A DNA stretch of 64,000 nucleotides, taken from Crossaster papposus (taxonomy: Eukaryota; Echinodermata; Asteroidea; Velatida; Solasteridae). Below are positions 31,380 through 41,670 of the stretch, in pieces. The notes beneath the pieces are model-generated. The model had not been told where the DNA came from and did no database searches. It saw only the letters and a program-made list of their open reading frames with translations. Position 1 is the stretch's first letter. The number at the start of each line of letters is the position of its first letter. A program made the translations under genes and the position numbers. The DNA is taken from positions 868,001 through 932,000 of the forward strand of contig JBAIAA010000510.1 of the NCBI GenBank assembly GCA_037893245.1, written 5' to 3'.

Positions 31380-31485
31380 TCAAGTCTTATCAGCCCTTTA
31401 TCCGAGTCGAGTCGAGTTGAGTCATTCTTAAGAGGGACTCGAGTCGAGTCATTTACCCAATCTGGACTCGAGTCGAGTAGCAAAA
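31380..31485. repeat. GAGTC-type microsatellite
   Basis: Dense GAGTCGAGTC and ACTCGAGTCG motifs. A similar weaker stretch occurs at 6020-6110. Confidence 0.7.
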
Positions 31486-31621
31486 AATTGTCAATCGAGG
31501 TTGAGTCACTTGTTATTTTCATTTGTCTCGAAGTTAGGCAGATCAAACACAAGTGTGCATAATTCAATTGCAAAGCAGTCATTTTCGTACAGTTATGTTT
31601 CTGGTAATTTTGAGTAATTAA

Positions 31622-31826
31622 CCAGTTCACGTCGGAGGACAGGTATACAAACAAAGTTGTTTTGGAATTCAAAACAAATGACGAATAAAAATGTCACGAA
31701 TAAGGCCAGAAAATATATGTTAGTGACCCACAGATGCCGGCCTTATCCCGTCTTGGATTAGGGTTCGTGAAAAGCAATTCTGGGCCTGGGTCCGGTCAAT
31801 GTAAAAATAATCCTGGCGCAAACTGG
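31622..31826. mobile_element. MITE family A copy 3
   Basis: Flanked by TTAA at 31618-31621 and 31827-31830. TIRs CCAGTTCACGTCGG and CCTGGCGCAAACTGG differ from copy 1 by a few bases. Confidence 0.85.
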
Positions 31827-32000
31827 TTAAGTGAGGTGTGTACCTGCACGTTTGTATGATTTCAAAGTTTGAAAATGTTCAAAAAATTGCAAACTGTGGT
31901 ATAGAGTCTTTATTTTTTAAAGGCTTCAGCTTGACTTCAACACTGCACTTTTTAAACCAACTTGTTCCATTTGTCTATCATCTTGTGACCTCTTTAACAG

Positions 32001-32115
32001 GCCCTGGATGCTTGGGAACTTGCAACTGAAGTAATCGTCCAGCGAGAAGCCATACTGGTTAGATTGGAAACATTTGAGAGGCTGGCCTCTGATCCAGACA
32101 GATTCTTCCAAAAAG
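32001..32115 (+). CDS. CCDC87-like gene, exon
   Basis: CTTTAACAG acceptor and GTTTTG donor; phase 0 in, phase 1 out. Encodes ALDAWELATEVIVQREAILV and RLASDPDRFFQK, helical segments I associate with the CCDC87 C-terminal third. Confidence 0.85.
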
Positions 32116-32948
32116 GTTTTGTAGTTGTTATTATTTTCTCGTTGGCTTGTGCTGTACAATTTGACGTACAATTATTTGGAATGGCTTTCTAGTCGTGTAG
32201 TTTAGTTTTTTTTACAAGTTCCGTTCAAAAATTGCTTTTGCATTTGACAGCAAATTTCAAAGTGTCTTATGTAGCCACAAGCCAATGTTGTTCTTCGGCT
32301 TAACCCATGTTTTTCTATAATTTTGATAAGTAGTTGTAGTTTTTAAGAATATGTTACTTTCTTATCGTTTTGACACTCGCAGACGTGCATGCTGTCGCCA
32401 TTTTGTGTGTGATGCAGGTTGTTATATTACAACATAATTGTCCTCATAAATCAAAGTCTTACTCCCTTTCCACAAAATTTACTTTGGTGATATTTAACAT
32501 GGTATCATAGCAAACTATTTATGTACATGATTCCAAACACATTTATAGTGACTTTTCCTGCTTGTATCATCGCCAAATTTTCAAAACATAAAATCGTCTT
32601 TTTGTTCTGTAATATGGAACGACCTGCTAAACTATACGACAGTGTTCTAGACTTTACTACCAAATGTTGAGCTGTTTGTTGCGAATAAAGTTAGACAAAC
32701 ATTGACAGTAGACAACAAATGAAGTCAGTGTAAGAGAAAAAGACAAAAAGTTAGGACTTTGATGCATAAAGATAATTTTTAATCAAAGTTTTGCGACAGA
32801 AGTACTCGGAAAGTTATCAAATGCTTTTGTCTTAAAAACCTAATACATTCAAGATTCTGTTTGTTCAAAGTGTTTTATTTCTTTAGTAAACTATTCACTG
32901 TCAAAAGTCTGTGTTCTACAGCTTCATTTATACCAAACCATCTTAATA

Positions 32949-33392
32949 TGTGACCCGCTCCGTCGTAATCAGGAATAAGTCGCTGGGGCTGTTTTACGCA
33001 ATCGGCTGTTGAAGTGAACGCAGGGGTGAAAATCGTGACCAAGTCGTTTTTCTGAACATTGTATTTTTGAGAAGTGTAGTTATCACAGATTATTGTCATT
33101 ATTGTATTGTATGTAAAAATGATAAATAAAGATGAAAATGAAGAGGATTTGTGTGCACTGTCCGTATGATTTTGGTCAATTTTGTTTATTTCAAAGCTGT
33201 TTTTCTCAGAATGTGGATTCGGACAATAAATATACAACTGTCATCTTCATCAGATCATAACTCGTTAACCTAAACAGATACACACTTGTGATGGGTATCA
33301 TTAGAAAGCTTATGGAATTCCCTCCCTCACCATGTGCATATCTCAAAAAGTCTTGTTGCGACTTATTCCTTATTTCGATGGAGCGGGTCACA
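32949..33392. mobile_element. TA-flanked MITE, 444 bp
   Basis: TIRs of about 35 bp begin TGTGACCCGCTCC and contain GGAATAAGTCGC. The element is flanked by TA on both sides (32947-32948, 33393-33394), the target typical of Tc1/mariner. No transposase ORF. Confidence 0.9.
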
Positions 33393-33406
33393 TATCTGGT
33401 AGTTAA

Positions 33407-33610
33407 CTAGTTCGCGCCAGAGGATGTATAGACACGCAAAGTTTTCCCCAGATTCAAAACAAATGACGCATAAACACAACTCAAGCAAGGCCTGAAATGC
33501 GTGGTTGTGCTTCTCGGTACCATCGGCTTAACCCGCCTCGGATCGAGTTTCGTTAAAAATAATCCCGCGCCTCGGCTCGGTGATGTTAAAATAATCCCGG
33601 CGCGAACTGG
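33407..33610. mobile_element. MITE family A copy 4
   Basis: Starts after TTAA (33403-33406) with CTAGTTCGCGCCAG and ends CCCGGCGCGAACTGG before TTAT. It lies only 10 bp from the TA-flanked MITE. Confidence 0.85.
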
Positions 33611-33789
33611 TTATGCTGGTACTCGGAAAGTACTCGACTACAACTCTGCTGCACGATTACCCTTCTTGCATCCAACAGTTGTTAAAACTGTTTTAATGAC
33701 AGTCCCATTTGAGTCGAACCTGAAAAATAAATTGTATAAACCCCTCCCACATACCAAGGATGACAGAATAGTTAGTATAGTTTTAGATG

Positions 33790-33885
33790 TGAACAAAGAA
33801 ATTGACTGGAGCGGGGCTTAAACCTATGACCTACGAATTGCCATTCCGATACTTTACTTACTGAGCTATCACCACTATGTTAGCA
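33790..33885 (-). repeat. tRNA-derived SINE-like copy
   Basis: On the - strand GATAGCTCAGTAAGTAAAG (A box), GGTTTAAGCC (degenerate B box) and the tail CTCCAGTCAATTTCTTTGTT. The tail matches that at 4738-4830. Confidence 0.6.
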
Positions 33886-33928
33886 GAATATTGAGATGGT
33901 TAAAATTGTGTTTTCAATGTCTCTTCAG

Positions 33929-34071
33929 GTCACAGAGGTTCGTCAGTAGCCCGTTTGAAGGAAGCACGGCAACGAAGCGAACTCTACACCAGACTTCATG
34001 ATCTAGACGGCCATGTCCAAGACAAAGTCCAATGTGTCCATAAGAAGTTTGTAGACATTTCAACGTTTCAG
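33929..34071 (+). CDS. CCDC87-like gene, last recognised exon
   Basis: CTCTTCAG acceptor, GTATGA donor. Completes the Gly codon from 32115 and encodes HRGSSVARLKEARQRSELY, then a helical segment ending FVDISTFQ in phase 0. A donor implies at least one further exon, but nothing matching is visible downstream to 64 kb. The 3' end is either beyond the window or lost. Confidence 0.85.
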
Positions 34072-34689
34072 GTATGATAAGAATCGGTTTGTTTGGGAGG
34101 CTGGCCATCATCCGACACTGTGTGGCATTGTTTTACATGAATTTGTACCTATACTATCCAGAAAAAAACCCCGCAACTTTGTTTAAAGTAGCGTTTGACC
34201 CCCATAACTTATGAAGTTAGAAAACTCAGTCTACACCTTCCATGCTGTGGTTGAAAATTATTCATTAAGGAAGAGTAGGTTATTGGTAATTTTTGACCCA
34301 ACCCTGTTAAATGAGTCTTAAAGACTAGTTTTTAGTTTTTAGTTTTTCTCAAGCACATAATTGCTCTTCATTTCGGTGTATCACTCAGGTTGACACCTTA
34401 TAATGTACAAATGTTATTTGGATAAAAGGGTTGATTTCTGTTGTGTAGAACAAGGTATTAAACAATTCGTCGCAGGTTTCACGAACTGACGCGACCGACC
34501 GCACAGAGGTAAAACGTGATTTAGAAATAATCGCATTTGAAGTTGGTGATCTTTTAATATCCTTTTCTGACGGATTTGTGTCATGGGGAATTTCCCCCAA
34601 AATGAGTGTATGAAAGTTGATACCTTAAATATTCTAGCCAAATACTTACTTCATAAAAATAATTTCACAGTTAATGAGAAGACGTTCAT

Positions 34690-34960
34690 AAAGCACAAAG
34701 ACACTTCGTGAAAACTTACAAACACACAACGCGCATTGTGCAAGTTGCCCGTATCCAAACAGTCACTTCGTGAAAACGTTTACACACACACACCGCGTTG
34801 CCCGTATTCAAAGTGTCACTTCGTGAAAACCCCAACACACACACACACCGCGTTGCCCGTATGCAAAGTGTCACTTCGTGAAAAATGTCAGTGGGTCGAC
34901 TTGTCTTGTAATACAACAGATGCCGGCTTGCCTGTATGTAAACAGTCACTTCGTGATATA
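34690..34960. repeat. Tandem repeat with (CA)n and CACTTCGTGAAAAC
   Basis: About five imperfect units of 50-65 bp, each with CACTTCGTGAAA, a CA run and GCGTTGCCCGTAT. ORFs through it are artefacts. Confidence 0.75.
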
Positions 34961-35466
34961 TTGGGTCGAGTTGTCTGGTAGCGGTTTTGGTTGTCCATTA
35001 TGCACAAATTTTAAGTGGAAAAAGTACCTAAAATGTCTTGTCTTTAACATGCCTGATAATTAAGATATTGCGGGGATTGATAACCATTGCGAAGAAATAA
35101 GTCATGTGAACTGCCGGGGTATCATTAAAAGACCGACTACACTTCATAAACAGAATCAACCATGGGGTGGGGGTGTAAAACAAAGAAGAGTTGAAGCAAG
35201 TATTTTCACCTCTCTTTTTTTAATGAATTTGTTAACAATTTCGTTTTCTAAATTTCAATAACGGCAAATTCATGTAAATCACAAGCTCCAAATATTTTTT
35301 TAAAAACAATTCATTAGTGAGACATTGCAGTGATATGATGTAATGCAAAATATTTTGAAGATTATCATTGCTTTTTATCAGCAGATTTTAATAATACAAA
35401 TTATTTAAAATCTAGATTTCATCAGCATTGTAAAAACAAAATTCATTCAGTTACAATTTCTTTTAA

Positions 35467-35712
35467 AGGCAGGGTGTACTTTTGGTAACTACTCCACAAG
35501 TTAATGATCATGGCAACTCACTTGGTAAAGAGCACTAGAGAGCTGTTGATATTAAAAAACATTGTAAGAAAAGGCCCCCTTTGAAGTAATGTAGTTTTAG
35601 AGAAAGAGGTAAATTTTCACCCCAAAATTTGAATCTGAGAAAGGCTTCAGGCATGAAGGATACACCAAGGGAGAAAATGGTCTTTGACAATTACCAAAAG
35701 TATATCCTGCCT
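35467..35712. mobile_element. TTAA-flanked MITE, family B, 246 bp
   Basis: TIRs of about 22 bp (AGGCAGGGTGTACTTTTGG) with two mismatches, flanked by TTAA at 35463-35466 and 35713-35716. The interior ACATTGTAAGAAAAGGC and GTAGTTTTAGAGAAAGA recall a repeat I associate with sea-star genomes. Non-autonomous. Confidence 0.9.
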
Positions 35713-35719
35713 TTAAATA

Positions 35720-37054
35720 TAAATTCATTTGAGTTGTTAAATAAAAGTATCAAATAAATTATTATGTACGAAGAGGTCTTCAGATGTTTAATTGATAAAC
35801 CTACCCTATTGAGTAAACATTTTCTTGACAAAGGTATTTTCAACAAAAATAGAATTGTACTTGTTTTGCTTCACCTTTTTAAGTGAATGTTTGTTAAAAA
35901 AAACACATTATTTCATGTTATTGCAGGTTTTACTTTTACTTTAGCAGATCACATTGGTGGGTTGACATTATAATCAGAAATGCAAATGAATTCAATTTGA
36001 AGACCTGGTATTTAGGATGGTTAAAGGTGAAACAAAATTAGATGAGTAATGTATCTTGACAATACAAGTTATTTTATATACATTTTAAAAGCCATATGAC
36101 ACTGGTTCAGTTGACGCAATCATGGTATATGCACATTTGATTCTTGTTTTCCCCTGTCAACCACTTTGATAAATTATTTTCTTTAATCTGTACAAAAATC
36201 GTAAAATCATTAAATGAGTACAAACTGCTTAGGCTAAGGTATAATGTCAACATTAACAACCTTGTTTCCAAATAACTAATTAGTTGCCCTGTGATCAGTT
36301 GTCACAACCCATTCGAAATGATTACACAAATAAATAAAGTACTCTCATCCATCTCATGTCATCTCAACAATGGCTGAATCTGCGAACAATAAAATAGCTA
36401 ATATTTCCGGAAAATCCTGCTTCACATACACCCGGTTTGCTAAAATAATACCAACAGCCAACATCTTGCAACATGACAGTAACAATTTCTTATGTTTCAT
36501 TGTGTAAAATCTTTGGTAAAACGACTTCACCCTTTTACAGGAGATTGCTTACTTCTTCAGAAAAGCTTAACTCAGTTTGGCTTTCATGTGTAACAATTCA
36601 ATAGAAATCGAACAGCTTACAATACTTCCTGCTGAACATCTCCGATTAAAACTTAGCACAATAATGCTATGTGTAATACAACAGCTACAGAATATTCTTT
36701 CAATTTTTTCTTCAGACTTACCTGGTGAACAGCCAAAATATTCAAATATACATCGAACAGCTTATATACTTCCTGCAGAACTTCTCTGATTAAAATTAAG
36801 CACAAAGTTGCTCTGTGTGTGTAATACAGCGGCTAACTGTTTTTTAAATGTTTTCTTCAGACAGACTTACCTGTTGAACAGCAAAAACATTGTTTCGTTT
36901 TGACTGGCCTTCTGAGCAAGAAAAAAACACCTTTTATTGGCAGCTGAGTTATAAAGATGAGGTTACCTTGTCTTTCAGACAAGCATGAACACTTTCCATT
37001 GGAATGCAGAAAATAATTGATGCTGAATGAGCATCATTGGAAATGAAAGAGCTT
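35720..37054. other. Gene-free stretch with a 140-bp direct duplication
   Basis: Copies at about 36607-36735 and 36752-36890 share ATCGAACAGCTTA, ACTTCCTGC, GATTAAAA and ACTTACCTG-TGAACAGC. The rest is AT-rich with no exon recognised. Part may be 3' untranslated sequence of the - strand gene at 37055. Confidence 0.55.
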
Positions 37055-37941
37055 TCAGTGGTGAAGCTGGAGATAAAATGCAACGTTATCTGCATGAGAA
37101 ATTACTGGCGTGTTACCTGTGCAGAGACTCTTGAGATCGTCATACTTGCCTTGTGATATTTTTGGCGGCCCAGATGAACAGAGAAGCTGCGGGGTGATTG
37201 TTTCATCTTCCACACTTCTGCGTGCATTGCTTATGTTCAGAGTAGCAAACTGGTGGTCAGCATGGGAAAATTTAAATCTGATGATATCAGGATCAGCTTT
37301 TTCAACATTAAGTTGCATGAACTTTGGCCATTCAACTTTGATTCCTTCTTCCGATGTACGTACCTTCAACACACCTTTCCTCTGACTGAATGTCTTCCAG
37401 TCAGTTATGTCTTTGGCTTGGACCTGTATGACTTTATATGGTGTGGGATTCTTTCTGGCCATTTGGCAAATAGGAACAAGTTGAGCAGGTACACCAATAT
37501 CCCCAGTATGCTTAAGAGCCTTCTCAATTACACTGTGCATAGAATCTCCCTCACTCTGGCCATGACCTGTCTTGAAGAAATGTAGTGTTATTGATCTGAG
37601 TGACTTAGACTGCTGAACAAACTCAAGCATCATTGAAGGAATTATTGAGTTTTTGTTTTGACCACAGCATCCGTCTGAAAACAAACCCATTTCTTTGAAA
37701 CCAAGATTGTCCATTTTCTGCAAGAATGCATTCAAATGGGAGGCAATTTCACAAGATCCTCTTCTTGTTTGGCCTTCATGAGCCAAAAAACAATACCCAT
37801 CTCTACTTGCTAGATCGTACACCGTAAAGTTATAACATGCCAAACGCCTCTTGTAGAATAGCTCTGATCTACAAGATTTAGGTACATAAATGACCTGCTG
37901 CAAGTCGAAAACGGCAGCACAGTAGTGTTTTGATTTTGATG
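37055..37941 (-). CDS. Transposase-like protein, C-terminal exon (RNase H-like core)
   Basis: Open on the - strand from an acceptor-like GAAAGAG (exon start about 37941) to a stop at 37055. It reads VFDLQQVIYVPKS, FYKRRLACYNFTVYDL, LFSDGCCGQNKNS and FKTGHGQSEGDSMHSVIEKA. The D in TVYD, the D in FSDG and the D/E in EGDSMHSVIE are spaced like the acidic residues of a DDE/RNase H fold. I recognise this as the family of invertebrate transposon-derived proteins annotated DUF7869-like. The upstream coding frame differs. A 98-bp intron with donor GTAAGT (38039) would join the two in phase, but a frameshift is also possible. Confidence 0.7.
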
Positions 37942-38039
37942 CTCTTTCGCATCAACAGGAAAGTCACTGGAATATAAGTTTCCTTCATTCAAGTTGACAC
38001 TGGTAGATGGTGTTTGAGATTGTCCTTCATTTGACTTAC

Positions 38040-39611
38040 CTGTATTACCAACTGGGGCACAATCTGATAACTTCTGTGTACCATGATCAGGAAATGCACT
38101 TACAGATCTTGTTGGCAAATGTATATCTGTAACATTACTTACGTTGTCTGTGTTAGCACTTTCTTCTTCGGGAAACATATTCCCATTTGAACAACTTACC
38201 TGGCTAGATTCTGGCATTCTGGCATTGTTAACTTCAATGTTCCTAGAACTACCTATGGGTAGACTTGCTAAATCAAGGTTAGACAAATCGGCATCAACCT
38301 GTACAGCATTAAAGAAAACATTGTGCGAACTACAGACATCACTCAGCAAAAAATGATCATAGCATAACAAACACAGACACCTAGTGCATGTCGAAAAGAC
38401 TTCCTTTTCACAAAAGAAATTGTCGCAAGACATTGGCTGTTGACTAAGCATTGGTGCAGTGAATGAAGCTTCTGGCCGGAGACGAGAAACTGAGTGGGAG
38501 TGCAAAGGTGGACACATTAGTAACCCTGAACTAGTGTGGGGAAGTGATGCAATCTGGGAACTTAGTAGTACAGACCTAGGACTGCATGCTGACTTCAGGC
38601 TGCATGGTGTTGAAGAACTAAATGTCACTGGAGGCACCGCTGCATTTTGCGGACTACATGCAGTAGGCGTGCTACTGGCAAGCGGCACGGCTGCATTTTG
38701 CGGACTACATGCAGTAGGCGTGCTACTGGCCAGTGGCACGGCTGCATTTTGCGGACTACATGCAGTAGGCGTGCTACTGGCCAGTGGCACCGCTGCATTT
38801 TGCGTACTACATGCAGTAGGCGTGCTACTGGCCAGTAGCACGGCTGCATTTTGCGGACTACATGCAGTAGGCGTGCTACTGGCCAGTGGCACGGCTGCAT
38901 TTTGCAGACTACATGCAGTAGGCGTGCTACTGGCCAGTGGCACGGCTGCATTTTGCAGACTACATGCAGTAGGCGTGCTACTGGCCAGTGGCACGGCTGC
39001 ATTTTGCGGACTACATGCAGTAGGCCTGCTACTGGCCAGTGGCACGGCTGCATTTTGCAGACTACATGCAGTAGGCGTGCTACTGGCCAGTGGCACGGCT
39101 GCATTTTGCGGACTACATGCAGTAGGCGTGCTACTGGCCAGTGGCACGGCTGCATTTTGCGGACTACATGCAGTAGGCGTGCTACTGGCCAGTGGCACCG
39201 CTGCATTTTGCGGACTACATGCAGTAGGCGTGCTACTGGCCAGTGGCACTTGAGGCACAGTTGCATTCTGAGAACTAAATGCAGTTGGGGTGCCACTGGC
39301 CAATGGCACTGGAGGCACAGTTGCATTCTGCGAACTAAATGCAGTTGGGGTGCCACTGGCCATTAGCACTGGAGGCACAGCTGCAGTCTGGGAACTTAGC
39401 GCAGTCATAGGACTGCATGCCGTCTTCAGGCTGCATGGTGTCAAAGAACTAAGCGCACCTTGAGGCGTAGATGCAATCTGTTGACTACATGCCGTTGGAG
39501 TCCCACTGGCCGGTGTCACTTGAGCCGTAGTTGCAGCACAACGGATAATTGGTATGTCATTTTCCATCTGTGAATTAGGTGCTGCCTTTGAACTTGCACA
39601 TCCAACTTTAC
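38040..39611 (-). CDS. Transposase-like protein, central exon with Cys-rich motif and 17-residue repeats
   Basis: The acceptor TTTGTAG before 39611 fits the codon phase of the exon ending at 39753. The frame is open throughout (first internal ATG 39567). The N-terminal half has about 12 copies of a Pro/Ser/Thr-rich 17-residue unit (VPLASSTPTACSPQNAA), plus diverged units upstream. Then comes a Cys/His-rich motif, CDNFFCEKEVFSTCTRCLCL plus CYDHF...CSSHN, probably zinc-binding, and a polar linker. A consensus donor at 38039/38 ends the exon. Another donor (CAGGTAAGT at about 38199) could give an alternative splice. Confidence 0.65.
38634..39372 (-). repeat. 51-bp coding minisatellite (and 60-bp relatives)
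   Basis: About twelve 51-bp units from 38634 to 39250, nearly identical, followed by three longer diverged units. The 51-bp period keeps the frame, so the encoded 17-residue unit varies in copy number without breaking the ORF. Open frames on the + strand here are shadows. Confidence 0.95.
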
Positions 39612-39752
39612 CTACAAATTAATTATGTAGAATAGTAGAGTAATTTTAAATCTTACATTCAGCCTTTTATCTTTTTAAATTTTTGTTTCTTTGTATTAAT
39701 AATAAAAGTATTAAGGCAAAAGGTATAAATTCTTAAAAATTATTAGTTATAC

Positions 39753-39958
39753 CTGATTTGTAAAAAGCCAAGGGAGTATAGTCATCTGCATCAAAAAGTT
39801 TATCTTCATCAATATCTAGAACTTTTCCGGACCAAGGTGTTCCCTCCCACATCATGACAACCCTTGATGATACTCCCAGATGACCATCACATGACAAGTC
39901 ACTTAAGTCGACAACATTTTTGGTGGAGTCATGATCCCATTGCACAAGCACATCCAAA
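39753..39958 (-). CDS. Transposase-like protein, upstream exon (SH3/Tudor-like)
   Basis: Acceptor TATTTCAG before 39958 and donor GTATAA after 39753; the 141-bp intron leads in phase to 39611. The peptide LDVLVQWDHDSTKN...VVDLSDL...VMMWEGTPWSGKVLDIDED resembles a small beta-barrel module. There is no ATG at its start (the open frame begins TTG), so it is an internal exon. The 5' end of the gene should lie upstream, where the tRNA array now begins. The gene may be truncated by the array. Confidence 0.6.
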
Positions 39959-40141
39959 CTGAAATAGGTAACGATGCATGAAAAATGCTATTATAGTACT
40001 ATTATTGTGTTATATCAACAGTATAAGTATATCCAGCATTCACCTGATGATGCTTCATCAGGCAAACTAACATCTTTCTTACAAAAGTTGTTTCATAGTT
40101 GTGAGGAATTGTTCTGGTCAATATGCAACGGATGTTTCAGA

Positions 40142-40157
40142 CCCCCCCCCCCCCCCC
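40142..40157. repeat. Poly-C tract at the left edge of the array
   Basis: A run of 16 C lies 11 bp before the first tRNA unit and marks the junction with unique sequence. Confidence 0.9.
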
Positions 40158-40167
40158 TTAACTCTGA

Positions 40168-40239
40168 TGCGCGGTGGCCAAGTGGTAAGGCGTCTGTTTC
40201 GTAAACAGAAGATCGAGGGTTCGAACCCCTCTCGCGCCT
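40168..40239 (+). tRNA. tRNA-Thr(CGT), unit 1
   Basis: Cloverleaf folds with loop TTCGTAA (anticodon CGT, reads ACG), A box TGGCCAAGTGG, B box GGTTCGAACCC and a T5 terminator just downstream. Base 1 is T instead of G, losing the first acceptor pair. No intron, CCA not encoded. Confidence 0.75.
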
Positions 40240-40326
40240 TGTTTTTAAAACCATTTTAATCTGAATAACGTGAATTACAAGAACTTGCTTTTAGAAAGTT
40301 TTCATGTATGAGTCCATTAACGTCGA

Positions 40327-40398
40327 GGAGCTGTGGCCAAGTTGTAAGTCGTCTATCTCGTGAACAGAAGCTAGGGGGTTCGAATCCCTCTCGTGCCA
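40327..40398 (+). pseudogene. Decayed tRNA-Thr copy (module ii), representative
   Basis: Aligns along 72 nt with the intact tRNA: A box TGGCCAAGTTG, loop CTCGTGA (still CGT), B box GGTTCGAATCCC. The 5' acceptor half (GGAGCTG) no longer pairs with TCGTGCC, and the anticodon stem has a mismatch. It recurs in every unit of both arrays. Confidence 0.85.
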
Positions 40399-40431
40399 AT
40401 TATTGTTAAAGATGAATAACACGAATTGATA

Positions 40432-40475
40432 GATTCGTAAACAGAATATCTGGGCTTCGGACCCCTCTCCTGCCT
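40432..40475 (+). pseudogene. tRNA-Thr 3' half (module iii), representative
   Basis: Starts at the anticodon loop (TTCGTAAACAGAA) and runs through a decayed T arm (GGGCTTCGGACCCC) to CTCCTGCC. The 5' half is absent. It recurs in every unit, so it predates amplification. Confidence 0.85.
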
Positions 40476-40544
40476 TTTATTTGTAATGCTAAATATCATT
40501 AATTAATGAGATAAATTGTTGATGTATTCGTTTTTTAACCCTGA

Positions 40545-40624
40545 GGCGCGGTGGCCAGGTGGCCAGGTGGTAAGGCGTCTGTTTCGTAAACATAAGATCG
40601 AGGGTTCGAACCCCTCTCTCGCCT
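40545..40624 (+). pseudogene. tRNA-Thr(CGT), unit 2, A-box duplication
   Basis: GTGGCCAG is duplicated in the D arm, the anticodon stem has a mismatch (AACAT) and the acceptor ends TCTCGCC. Unlikely to fold. Confidence 0.85.
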
Positions 40625-40929
40625 TGTTTTTAAAACCATTTTAAGCTGAATAACATGAATTACAAGGACTTGATATCAGAAAGTGTTCATGTATGATTTC
40701 ATTAACGGCGAGGAGCTGTGTCCAAGTTGTAACTCGTCTATCTCGTGAACAGAAGCTAGAGGGTTTGAATCCCTCTCGTGCCAATTATTGTTAAAGTTGA
40801 ATAACACAAATTTATAGATTCGTAAACAGAATATCTGGGCTTCAGACCCCTCTCCTGCCTTTTATTTGTAATGCTAAATATCATAAATTAATGAGATAAA
40901 TTGTTGATGTATTCGTTTATTAACCCTGA

Positions 40930-41001
40930 GGCGCGGTGGCCAAGTGGTAAGGCGTCTGTTTCGTAAACAGAAGATCGATGGTTCGAACCCCTCTCGCTCT
41001 T
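40930..41001 (+). tRNA. tRNA-Thr(CGT), unit 3, degenerate acceptor
   Basis: The body is intact, but the 3' acceptor strand reads TCGCTCT, breaking two or three pairs; one T-stem mismatch (GATGG). Possibly a pseudogene. Confidence 0.5.
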
Positions 41002-41308
41002 AGATTTTAAAACAATTTTAAGCTGAATAACATGAATTACAAGAACTTGATATTAGAAAGTGTTTATGTATGATTTCATTAACGTCGAGGAGCTGTGGCC
41101 ACGTTGTAAGTCGTCTATCTCGTGAACAGAAGCTAGAGGGTTCGAATCCCTCTCGTGCCAATTATTGTTAAAGTTGAATAACACGAATTTATAGATTTGT
41201 AAACAGAATATTTGGGCTTCACACCCCTCTATAGTGTCTTTTATTTGTAATGCTAAATATCATTAATTAATGAGATAAAGTGTTGATGTATTCGTTTATT
41301 AACCCTGA

Positions 41309-41380
41309 GGCGCGGTGGCCAAGTGGTAAGGCGTCTGTTTCGTAAACAGAAGATCGATGGTTCGAACCCCTCTCGCGCCT
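41309..41380 (+). tRNA. tRNA-Thr(CGT), unit 4
   Basis: Full cloverleaf; one T-stem mismatch (GATGG against CCCTC). A and B boxes intact, T5 terminator downstream. Confidence 0.75.
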
Positions 41381-41670
41381 AGTTTTTAAAACAATTTTAA
41401 GCTGAATAACATGAATTACAAGAACTTGCTTTTAGAAAGTGTTCATGTATGATTTCATTAACGTCGAGGAGCTGTGGCCACGTTGTAAGTCGTCTATCTC
41501 GTGAACAGAAGCTAGAGGGTTCGAATCCCTCTCGTGCCAATTATTGTTGAATGAATAACACGAATTTATATATCTGGGCTTCACACCCCTCTATAGTGTC
41601 TTTTATTTGTAATGCTAAATATCATTAATTAATGAGATAAAGTGTTGATGTATTCGTTTATTAACCCTGA

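Noticed and set aside
38459-39366. Long + strand ORFs through the 51-bp repeat
   Set aside because: Shadow frames of the - strand coding minisatellite. Only the - strand frame continues into motif-bearing sequence with fitting splice sites.
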